Positions 56,004 through 64,000 of a stretch of 64,000 bases of DNA are shown piece after piece. The position numbers and the translations under genes are program-made. The notes beneath the pieces were generated by a model that was not told the origin of the DNA, made no database searches, and saw nothing but the letters and a program-made list of their open reading frames with translations. Numbering within the stretch: position 1 is the first letter of the stretch; the number at the start of each line of letters is the position of its first letter. The stretch is from Codonopsis lanceolata (taxonomy: Eukaryota > Streptophyta > Magnoliopsida > Asterales > Campanulaceae): contig CM028382.1 of assembly GCA_013146195.2 (NCBI GenBank), positions 59,410,734 through 59,474,733 on the forward strand. The letters are read 5' to 3'.

Positions 56004-56020
56004 CAAGTTCTGATACCTAT
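56004..56020 (-). other. Primer-binding site
   Basis: The minus strand reads AGGTATCAGAACTTG next to the 5' LTR, close to the TGGTATCAGAGC complement of initiator methionine tRNA used by Copia elements. Confidence 0.8.
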
Positions 56021-57488
56021 TGTTAGTCCCAAAGGGTACAATACTAGGCTAGAAACGGGGGGGGGGGGGTGAATAGCCTTGTTACACTTCAAGACTTTTT
56101 GAAAAAGGCTCCTTTAGCAAGTACTAACAGCCTATAGAACAAGTTGTAGTAGCGAAAGAGTTGCAAGGAAGACAAACTAAGTCTACTGGTAAGCACTACT
56201 AGTAGACTTGCCTGTTCTCTTAAGTTTGATGCTCGAAATAAATAAGTTAAAGAACATATAAGAATATACAACTGTAAATATGAGAGAAGAATGAACACAT
56301 GTATTTTGAGATGGTTCGTACTATAAAAAGTATTACGTCCACCACCAAAACAGTCAACCTTGGATTTGAAAGTGTACTATGATTTCCACTAGTTCTATTA
56401 TAGAAATCTCTAATTGATCGTGTACAAAATATTTGACTTATGTTTGGTGGTTGGCAGTGAATATCTCAGAAACATAATGTTCACTATGCTATAGAACAAT
56501 TAAAGAATACAACAAGAGGAATAAAATAAGTAGCAATGAATGTGCAGTCTTCTTGTTATTGTTGAGGACTTCGTTGATCCGTTTGTGATATCTTTCTTGA
56601 ATGCACATAGTAAGATGACTTGAAGTTGTTGAATAGTTTTAGAGCATTGAATTCTTTTGGTCTTCAATGGAGGTATATAAATGAGAGCATCTTGTGACTG
56701 TTGGAGAAGATGAAATGAGTAACAGCTCTATTAGGTTGGACGCATTAAATGCAAGGAGCTGCTGAGTTGACTTCTTCTTTACGGATATTTGATCGAAGTA
56801 TGAAGAGAAGCAGGCACTGAATAGAGCAGGTAGAAGACAACAGAGGTTGCAGTTCTACATGAGTTGGTACAAACTGTACGTGTCAGACTATGTATCTGCT
56901 CTGTCCCGTTTAGTAATCATCACAGACGAAAGTTTTCAAACATTCGGAAAAGCTGGAGTGGCATATCCTTGAATTCAAGAGTCAAGTAGGAAGGATATAA
57001 TTCAAACTGATATTCTAGAATATCCGAATTAATAATCCCTTTTGAATGAGCTGAGCTCGACATCCCAGTGGTTTTCATACACGTCATACTTCAGTTTGTA
57101 GGCAGACAAGGTCTGCTGGTAAAGCCTTTTCCGAAGGCTTCTGGTGATGAATGCTTAAAGCTGTGAAGTCTAAATAACTATTCTAAAGGCAAAGTTTTAT
57201 ACACAGTTGTCACGCTAACTGATATACAGCTCATTTAGCAACTAAGTATAGAACCTAATGTAATGTATGAGTAAATGCAAATCTAAAATACAATGAGAAA
57301 CAACATGTGCATTAAAATTTGTTGTAGAAAAAAGAACTTCAAATATGTGCGTTTAACGTATTAGGTAGGAAAATTATTAACATAAAGCTGCCACTTGAAA
57401 AGTGCGAAGAAAAAGTGAATTTTGTTTTAGAAATATGCATATATATAGATTTAGGAATAGGAAAAATTGCAGGAACGCGTTTGGGAAG
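56021..57488 (-). repeat. 5' LTR of the Sirevirus-like element
   Basis: It matches 48016-49442 throughout, for example CAATACTAGGCTAGAA, CTCCTTTAGCAAGTACTAA and CATAAAGCTGCCACTTGAAA. Similarity stops after GCGTTTGGGAAG at 57488, about 20 bp short of the partner's end. It contains a G13 run at about 56058. Confidence 0.88.
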
Positions 57489-57880
57489 TTTTCATCTTGT
57501 TTAGTACGCTAAATGGTTAATTTTGCCATTATATTTTCACCAATCGTTACATTTTGCTACTATACTATCTTTTGAGCAAAATTGTCATTGTACTTGAAAA
57601 GAAAGATGAAATTTTGCAATTATCACTAACTGTTATCCAATTATTAACAAAATTAATTTCAGTTGCCTCTCCTAAGGTTTTTTAAAATGTAGAAATATAC
57701 TTGATGATAGTTGGAGTTAAAATTAAATGGTTTATAGTTCTTAAATTATCAGGGGTTTTTTCTTTTAGAAGTTAAAAATATATATATTTATGAACAAAAA
57801 AAAGGAAAGAATGAATTAAATATAATAATACAAATAAGAAGGAAACGTATATTGCCAAAATAACAAATTAAGAGAAGAAC
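57489..57880. other. Non-coding AT-rich stretch
   Basis: No protein motif or element end found between the LTR and the next repeat. Confidence 0.4.
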
Positions 57881-57883
57881 ATC

Positions 57884-58200
57884 AATAATACAATAGAGCT
57901 CAATAGCTCATTTACAATTGATAAAAGTTATTTATCGAATGAGATTAATTTTTTTAAAAATATTTAATGGTTGGGATTCATCACATGTGTGGAGGTGGTT
58001 GTCATTTTTATTAATAACTTATTTACTAAAATATTAAAGAATTACTTAATAATTATTAAAAATAAATAAATTAAAAAATATTAAATAAAGTATAATTAAA
58101 TTTAATAAATTATTAAATTATTAAGAAAATAGTCATTTGAAAAATAAATTATTAACTAGTATTAAATAAAACATGTTAGACATAAATCATTAATAACATT
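57884..58200 (+). repeat. Third, diverged copy of the B segment
   Basis: AATACAATAGAGCTCAATAGCTCA, broken into pieces similar to 12730 onward, then CAATTGATAAAAGTTATTTA, GAGATTAATT and TCACATGTGTGGAGGTGG follow the same order as 12745-12860. It is more degraded than the 29218 copy. Confidence 0.65.
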
Positions 58201-58393
58201 CAAAAATTGTAAAAAATTTGCTCTTTTAAAAAAGAGTAGTATTCATAAATAAATAAAAAAGTTTAACACATCACAATTTTCATGGTGGCTATTATAGGTT
58301 GAATTAAATGTTTTTTTTCATAATATTTATTTTTAATTCTTGATCATAATGGATTTTGAAAAACACTATACTTTTAGTCAATTCTCTTTATGG

Positions 58394-58394
<1 letters not shown>

Positions 58395-58428
<34 letters not shown>
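58395..58428. repeat. (TA)n microsatellite
   Basis: Seventeen TA dinucleotides at the start of the tandem Helitron-like block. Confidence 0.9.
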
Positions 58429-58431
<3 letters not shown>

Positions 58432-59300
58432 GACAATGGTATATTTTTCCCTCAAAAATCACACTTTTGAATTATTGACTTTTGAGTTATCATTCTACTC
58501 TTTCTCTCTCATATCTTCTCCCTATTTTCTCTTTCTCTTTCTTTCTCCCGTTTCCTCCATGTTTTCTCTCTCATCACAACCATCTTCTCTATTTTAATTA
58601 TGTTTAAATATTTTTTTTCTCTCTTTAAACATAAAAAATAGTAATTAAAACAAAAATGATAGTTCCGGAGTCAAGAAAACAATAATATAAGAGGAGGTTA
58701 GTAAAATAAAAAATAATTTATGGAACAAGTCACTATTAAAATAAAAGTTACAGAATCAACAAAACAAAAATAATTTAATGCGAAGGTCAGCAAAATAAAT
58801 AAAACAAAAATACATTAGTAAAATAAAATTATTTGATGGAACACATATAATAGTCTATATATATAATGGCAAGGGTAGATTTTTTCCTCCAAAATCACAC
58901 TTTTGAATTATTGATTTTTGAGTTATCATTCTACTCTTTCTCTCTCATATCTTCTCCATATTTTCTCTCTTTCTCTTTCTCTCTCCCGTTTCCTCCCTAT
59001 TTTCTCTCTCATCACTACCATCTTCTCTATTTTAATTATGTTTAAATATTTTTATCTCTTTAAACATAGAAAATAGTAACTAAAACAAAAATAATAGTTC
59101 CGGAGTCAAGAAAACAATAGTATAAGAGGAGGTTAGTAAAATAAAAAATAATTTATGGAACAAGTCACTGTTAAAATAAAAGTTACAGAATCAACAAAAC
59201 AAAAATAATTTAATTTGGAGGTCAGTAAAATAAATAAAACAAAAATACATTAGTAAAATAAAAATATTTGATGGAACACAAATAATATTTATTGAGTAAA
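58420..59300 (+). repeat. Two-copy tandem duplication, period about 440 bp
   Basis: Copy 1 runs from about 58420 and copy 2 from about 58861. Both contain CACACTTTTGAATTATTGA, TATCATTCTACTCTTTCTCT, ATAGTTCCGGAGTCAAGAAA and ACATTAGTAAAATAAAA in the same order. Copy 2 is preceded by TCTATATATATAATGGCAAG at 58854, a Helitron-like 5' end. Confidence 0.9.
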
Positions 59301-60744
59301 TAAAACAAAAACAATTTAAAATGAGGTTACTAAAATAATAAAAATAATTTGCGTGACAAAATTTTAAAACAAATTCTTAAAAATAGTTATGTAAAACAAA
59401 CATACATTAGTAAAATAAAATTATTTGATGGAACAAAAATAATAGTTACAGAGTCAATAAAACAAAAACTAATTTAAACTGAGGTTAGTAAAATTATAAA
59501 AATAATTTACGGACCAAAAGTTTAAAACAAATTCTTAGAAATAGTTATGTAAAACAAAAATACGTTAGTAAAATAACAACACTTGATGGAACAAAAATAA
59601 TAGTTACAAAGTCAATAAAACAAAAACAATTTAAACTAAGGTTAGTAAAATAATAAAAATAATTTACGGAACAAAAGTTTTTCGTAAAACTTATTTTTAA
59701 AAATAAAACAAAAATAATAGTTACGAAGTCAATAAAGCAAAAAATATACTGGAAGCTAGTAAAATCAAAATAATTTACGGAACAAAAATAATAGTTAATG
59801 GTAAAAATAATTTTGTTATTTTGATTTTAGTTTATTTTCTTATCTGAAATTCCTTTATTCATAAAATAAAAATATTATTTAATAAAAGTAATCATTCAAA
59901 ATGGAAAACTTATTTAAGTTCATATTCTATTTGCAGAGCGGAAAAAATCCAAGTTTGTTTGAATACATTTATTATACAAGAGTTTTTGAATAGTATTAAA
60001 ATGTTCGAGGTTGTCAGGCCATGAATTAACACTTAAAATTGGTGTTCCAGTAATGATATTGAGAAACATTGACCATGCTGCAGGGTGTGTAATGGAAGCA
60101 GATTAATCATCATAAATATTGAGGATCACGTTATTGAAACAATTTTTTTGAAAGGAAGCAATGTTGGAGAAATTTTTTTTATCTCAAGATTGTCATTAAC
60201 TACATCCGATGTAGACCATAATGGGTGGCCTAGTGGTAGAGTTGAAACTTTACAAAATATGAGGTCTCAGGTTCAATCACTTCTCATGACCCCTTAAGGG
60301 AAAGTTCTAAAAAAAAAAAACCTTCATCTGATGGAAGATTGACTTTCAAATTCCAGAGAAGACAATTTTCATTACTGTTATCATATGTAATGACAATTAA
60401 CAAGGGCCAAAGTCAGTAATTGCACATACGTCTATTCTTGAAAAAAACCAGTATTTAACCATGTACAGTTATATGTCGCAATTTCTAGAGTAACAAATTG
60501 TTTTGATTAAAGATATTGATATGTAGTGAAGATGAAAAATCAACTAATAAAACAACAAATGTTGTGTATAGAGAATTTGTTTTAGAATTTATAATGATTA
60601 GTGATATACTGATGTATATTTGTTAATAAACCGATTCTTCTTTTTTTATCTTTTAAGATTTTTTCTCCTCTTTATTTTATTTATGTACGATTTAGTTGAA
60701 AAGGCAGAATGACGTGCGTTTAACGCACGGGTTAAAAAAACTAG
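58854..60744 (+). mobile_element. Helitron candidate with internal tandem repeats
   Basis: The left end is TCTATATATATAATGG. The right end has the hairpin CGTGCGTTTAACGCACG (60714-60730), then GGTTAAAAAAA, CTAG at 60741-60744 and T. The 3' signature is strong. The 5' end is less sure, because G rather than A precedes TC. No Rep/helicase is inside. A 59990-60300 segment contains short open frames and a phrase (GGTGGCCTAGTGGTAGAGTT) found in repetitive plant DNA. Confidence 0.6.
59265..59740 (+). repeat. Three-unit tandem array, period about 158 bp
   Basis: Units begin at about 59265, 59422 and 59580, each with TTGATGGAACA, an AATAAAACAAAAAC block, GAGGTTAGTAAAAT-like text and AATAATTTACGG. 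The third unit is partial. The array continues the motifs of the preceding duplication. Confidence 0.85.
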
Positions 60745-60839
60745 TTATATTTAATGATTGAGTGTTACCAACTAGATTTAATGAATTGATATTTTTAAAA
60801 TATATTAACGATTAGATTTCTTTTAAAATTATTATGTTG

Positions 60840-61800
60840 TTGAATTGTCTGGCCCAAAAGGCCCAAGCTCTGGTCACATGCCCAGCACGCCTTCCCCATG
60901 GTCACGAGTAAATCACGTGTATTTCTCATGATCCAAGCTTAAGTCATAAGTGAGCAGAGGAAGAACTTCTTGTTCCAGATTGTTGTTCTTGATATGCTTG
61001 TGTCTTCTTTTTTTGAAGAGAAGGAAGGGTTTTCTTTTTATAGACTATAGAGATTTGATCTTATTGATAGATTCTTGTATCCGTTGAATGATTTGTCTTG
61101 AGAACTGATGGATAAAGATGTGGTTTAATAGATCTTTATCTGTTGGATAAAAGACTTTATTCTTTAGATTTTCGAACTAATACCCTGTCAAGCTGTATGA
61201 TAAGTCGCTGAAGGAAAAATCTGATTCATTGATGCACTGTCAGATGGTCTGTCCGATATAATAGATTCTTTTGACTTTTCAGAACCACGTGAGAGATAGA
61301 GAGAGAATCTTGCAGTATTAGGGATGTCAGGCTTCATAGGATTTGAATGACCTTGAGGCTTGAACATTTTTTCTCTTGTCTTGATCTACTGCGGTCTTTG
61401 TAGCACGTACAGATCCAAGTCTGCTGGTGAGATGTTCAATCCAGAGGAACAAGTCTTCGCAAGAGAGGACTGCTGGTTATTGGTTACAGTATGAACATTC
61501 AAACCATAACAAGTCTGCTTGTGGCAAGTCTTCAAGGTATTCTGTGATGCACATGATAAGTCTGCTGGTGACGAATCTTTAGAGAACCTTTGACGCTACA
61601 ACAAGTCTGCTGGTGCTTAGTGCATATGAATTGCTAGTCTGTTAATCGTCATTAAGAAGGTAGGACTAGATTAAGACAACCTAACCTAAGACCTGTATGT
61701 TGTCAAACAAGTTGCCACACTAACCGATACGCAAACCTTTTAGCCACGTATTATGACACACGGTAATGGGAACAAGCAAATCAAAATATTCAGAATATGC
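60840..61800. mobile_element. Diverged Sirevirus-type LTR fragment
   Basis: The end of the block (GTTGCCACACTAACCGATACGC, in pieces, then CTTTTAGCCACGTATTA) matches the LTR text at about 49161-49200 and 57206-57245. AAGTCTGCTGGTG recurs at 61417, 61511 (variant), 61558 and 61603, and a single copy sits in each LTR of the 48016 element. The left limit is approximate. Confidence 0.6.
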
Positions 61801-61802
61801 AA

Positions 61803-61959
61803 AGTGATAAGGTATTTATCAAGAAACATATTCCAACAGGAAGGTCCATTCCAAGTTGTCAGAGTGGTTAGGGAAAGGACCTATATGTTGCGAACAGAGG
61901 AGGGCGGCGAGCTGAAATATCCATGGCACGCTGACCATGTAAAGAAGTATTACCGCTGA
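61803..61959 (+). pseudogene. Ty3/Gypsy integrase C-terminal tail
   Basis: The plus-strand frame ends GPFQVVRVVRERTYMLR...YPWHADHVKKYYR and a stop at 61959. This matches the last 45 residues of Ty3/Gypsy polyproteins (GP(Y/F).V........Y.L....G.....W...LK.YY). Everything upstream in pol is missing and replaced by the LTR-like block. Confidence 0.8.
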
Positions 61960-62075
61960 GCCAGAGATTCGAGCAGACTATGTTTTCTTGACTCGTTTGT
62001 AAGTTTGGTTGAGTGGTGGTTGTTTGAGAAATAAATGAGTTTATTTTGGTCTTTGTATTGACATCTCATCTATTG

Positions 62076-62233
62076 TGTTCAATCTTTATCTCGATGCCTT
62101 TTCATCGAGCATGATATGTCTTTACTCGATTGAAAAGGTTGGTGTTCAAGTGATGTGTTCAATTTTTATCCCGATTATGCCTTTTTTATCGAGCATGATA
62201 TATTTTTGCTCGATTGAAAAGGTTGGTGTTCGA
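62076..62233 (+). repeat. Two-copy tandem duplication, period about 78 bp
   Basis: Both copies run GTGTTCAATCTTTATCTCGA (second with small changes), ATCGAGCATGATAT, CTCGATTGAAAAGGTTGGTG. They lie just after the Gypsy pol stop. Confidence 0.85.
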
Positions 62234-62563
62234 ATATGGATCTTAGTTTTATCTAAAAACAAAGTGGTCCTAAACCAATTGAACTGGTGTCCTCACTTAC
62301 GAAAGTGAGCAGGGGTTGTGAAAAAGTTTCATGAAAAAGAAATGATACGCGACCTCGGATCTTAACTTATGCTTAAGGTCTGAGCGGTTAGCGGGTTGAG
62401 ATTTTAGCTTGTACCTAAAATCCATTTTATGTTAATAAGTGGCAATAATGTACCAGTTTATGTGAAGCACAATGATATTCATGCAGAATAAAAAATATTA
62501 CAGCAACAGGAAATTGTTTTGATGTTTCAAGTGACACGTAGGCCGATAAAGGAATTGGAAATA

Positions 62564-64000
62564 TTAGACAGAGGGAGGGGCACCATCAGCAGTCATGTTC
62601 GCATTGGCATCGCCAGCCTCCTTGATTGTGATGCTTTCACCATCAGCTACTGTTGTTTGCTCAGGCATTTCTATCGTAGACAACTGGGCCCTATATATTT
62701 CGGTCATAAGGTCAGCCACGTTGTTGATCACAAGTTCTGGGGGGTTCCAAGTAGATAACCCCGACTTGGCATCCTCATCGGCGAGCAGTCCTAGCTCCTC
62801 TACGCTGTAGGGCACGAGGGAATGGCCTTCACGAATTTTTAGATCAAAAGGGGAGGCCGTTCTCCATGTGGCGAGCACAGTAGGCGTAAGGCCGGGAAGC
62901 CTGCTGATGGCAGCCTGCCGCAGGATGTGATTCATGCCCTGATTGTAGTAAGTATACATGAGATCGTCAAAGACTGTGGAAGCTTTGAATTCCTCCACCG
63001 CGGCCAGCCTCTCCTCGGTAATACGGCGTGTCATCTCCGACATCAGCTCTTCCTCCCTTTTGGTAGCACTAGATCGGACTTCGTCGAGCTCGTTTAGAAG
63101 CTTCTCCTCGGAGTTTTTGGTAAAGGTAAGGTGGGATTCGAGGGTTCTCTTCCCCTCTTCCACTTTAGACAGATCGGTGACCTTGGCCATGACCACTTCC
63201 TCGCTAGCCTTAAGCTCAGAACGTAGGGAGTTGACCTGCTCCTCCAACTTATTTTTCTCAGTGGTCAAGGATTGGCAGCTAGAAATATTTTCGGTCAGGC
63301 GGTCAAAAAAGAGAGAGCATTTGGTAGCCATCTGTAAAAAACAAAACAGACATAAATGAAAAGGCTATTCGTGTGCATAGGAATGGCGATTAAGATATTC
63401 AAGGTTACCTCGCTCATGTTCAGCCCGATCTCACTGATCAGGACACTAGACGCTGACCAGTTATTGCTGGTAGCAACGTCAAGGTGGCAGATCCTTTTCA
63501 GGATCCCTTTCCCGCTGATAGCCCTGTAATTGCCTCGCTCGAGGAGGTTGATTTTCTGTAGATACGGGACATCTCCTATCTCTTCCAGCAACATGTCCGC
63601 TTCTGCGCTTGTGCATGGCATTTTAAAGCCATCCCTTTGGAAAGAAGGGACTAGGGGTCGGCAAGAAGATGAGGTGCTCCGGCCAGGGTCAACTTTTTTT
63701 GACAGAGACCGAGTATTCCTCTCGGAAGTGACCTCCTCTGCGGCCCTTTTCCTCTCCGTTGGTGCATTGGTTTTTAGTTTGGCTGGAGAAGGAGGTTACA
63801 TGTCTATCCGTTTGTTCGGGTGGAGGAGCGGTTCGGGTTGCTTCTTCAGTCTGTCTTTGCCCGCACCGTGCAGTGGGCACGAAGGGTACTTTGGGCGGGT
63901 TAACAAGGTTCTTCTTCGTCAGCTGGGCTTCGCGGGCAACCTTGGCCTTAGTTTGAGCCTCAAGGAACTTCTTGGTGTCATCCAGTCTTTTCATGGCTAC
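62564..64000 (-). pseudogene. Antisense coiled-coil ORF of a Tat-type Gypsy element (partial)
   Basis: The minus-strand frame runs from the window edge to a stop at 62564. The upstream exon includes Lys/Ala-rich text (KRLDDTKKFLEAQTKAKVAR) and, after a one-base frame change near 63795, KRAAEEVTSERNTRSLS and FKMPCTSAEADMLLEEIGDV. It closes ...GLNMSE at 63409. A 77-bp GT-AG intron (63332-63408) joins it in phase to MATKCSLFFDRL. The 255-codon last exon has a coiled coil (LTTEKNKLEEQVNSLRSELK...) and then an acidic end with DLMTEIYRAQL. Such antisense ORFs, with a 'putative gypsy type transposon' domain, occur between pol and the 3' LTR of Tat-lineage elements. The frameshift suggests it is no longer intact. 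Confidence 0.65.

Larger units (their letters stand above)
48016..57488 (-). mobile_element. Sirevirus-like Ty1/Copia retrotransposon, degenerate
   Basis: Two direct repeats of about 1.45 kb (48016-49464 and 56021-57488) both start TGTTAGTCCCAAAG and bracket 6.5 kb. Adjacent to the right LTR, the minus strand reads AGGTATCAGAACTTG, a methionine-initiator tRNA-type primer site, so the element runs minus and the right LTR is its 5' LTR. Order on the minus strand: LTR, gag, a remnant of protease and integrase, env-like frame, polypurine-like tract, LTR. The RT and RNase H region is missing between about 52290 and 52260. The long LTRs and the env-like frame after pol fit the Sirevirus branch. The right LTR lacks its last bases, and no matching target duplication was found. 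Confidence 0.88.

Noticed and set aside
1..64000. tRNA, rRNA, CRISPR array, bacterial-type operon or replication origin
   Set aside because: I looked for conserved tRNA A/B boxes, rRNA cores and spacer-repeat arrays and saw none. The GATACCA motifs at 39200 and 56010 are retroelement primer sites, not tRNA genes.

Overview
This window is nuclear DNA from a flowering plant, probably a eudicot. It is AT-rich and gene-poor. It holds one intact, intron-rich housekeeping gene, and most of the rest is nested transposable elements. I saw no bacterial-type operons, rRNA, tRNA or CRISPR arrays.

The one clearly functional host gene is a SEC23-family COPII coat gene at 30797-47196 (+). I assembled it as 14 exons whose splice phases all close, giving 744 codons plus a stop. 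Its introns are large (intron 9 is 5.1 kb) and carry many insertions: a Stowaway-type MITE, a 112-bp hAT-type hairpin MITE, a 321-bp TRIM retroelement with matching 5-bp target-site duplications, several 5'-truncated LINE tails and a Helitron 3' end.

Region by region: 1-1250 has a hAT-like MITE and non-coding DNA. 1264-3793 is a Pack-MULE: a Mutator-type element with about 400-bp terminal inverted repeats and a perfect 9-bp target duplication. It carries a broken fragment of a TMK-like leucine-rich-repeat receptor kinase, itself split by a 1-kb Tourist/Harbinger-type element. 4140-6340 is a LINE remnant with a probable Copia LTR. 6840-8247 is a solo LTR with a 5-bp target duplication. 8840-9930 is a decayed Copia polyprotein. 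10200-13385 holds Helitron ends and duplicated segments. 13387-18480 (-) is a decayed Helitron Rep/helicase gene, interrupted by a 2.4-kb hAT-type element (8-bp target duplication) and by a Gypsy-LTR-like fragment. 19000-26100 is mostly non-coding, with MITEs and tandem repeats. 26197-28484 (-) is a multi-exon RPA1-like single-strand-binding protein gene of the kind plant Helitrons carry. 29220-30502 holds second copies of segments seen at 12.1-13.3 kb, in permuted order.

Downstream of SEC23, 48016-57488 is a degenerate Sirevirus-like Copia element on the minus strand. It has two LTRs of about 1.45 kb, a PBS, gag with a zinc knuckle, a remnant of protease and integrase, and an env-like reading frame; reverse transcriptase and RNase H are deleted. 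A 583-bp hAT-type MITE with a perfect 8-bp duplication sits inside it. 57880-60745 is Helitron-derived and contains a tandem array. 60840-61800 is a diverged LTR. 61800-64000 is a Ty3/Gypsy pol tail followed by an antisense, intron-containing coiled-coil ORF, an arrangement known from the Tat lineage. The window ends inside that ORF.
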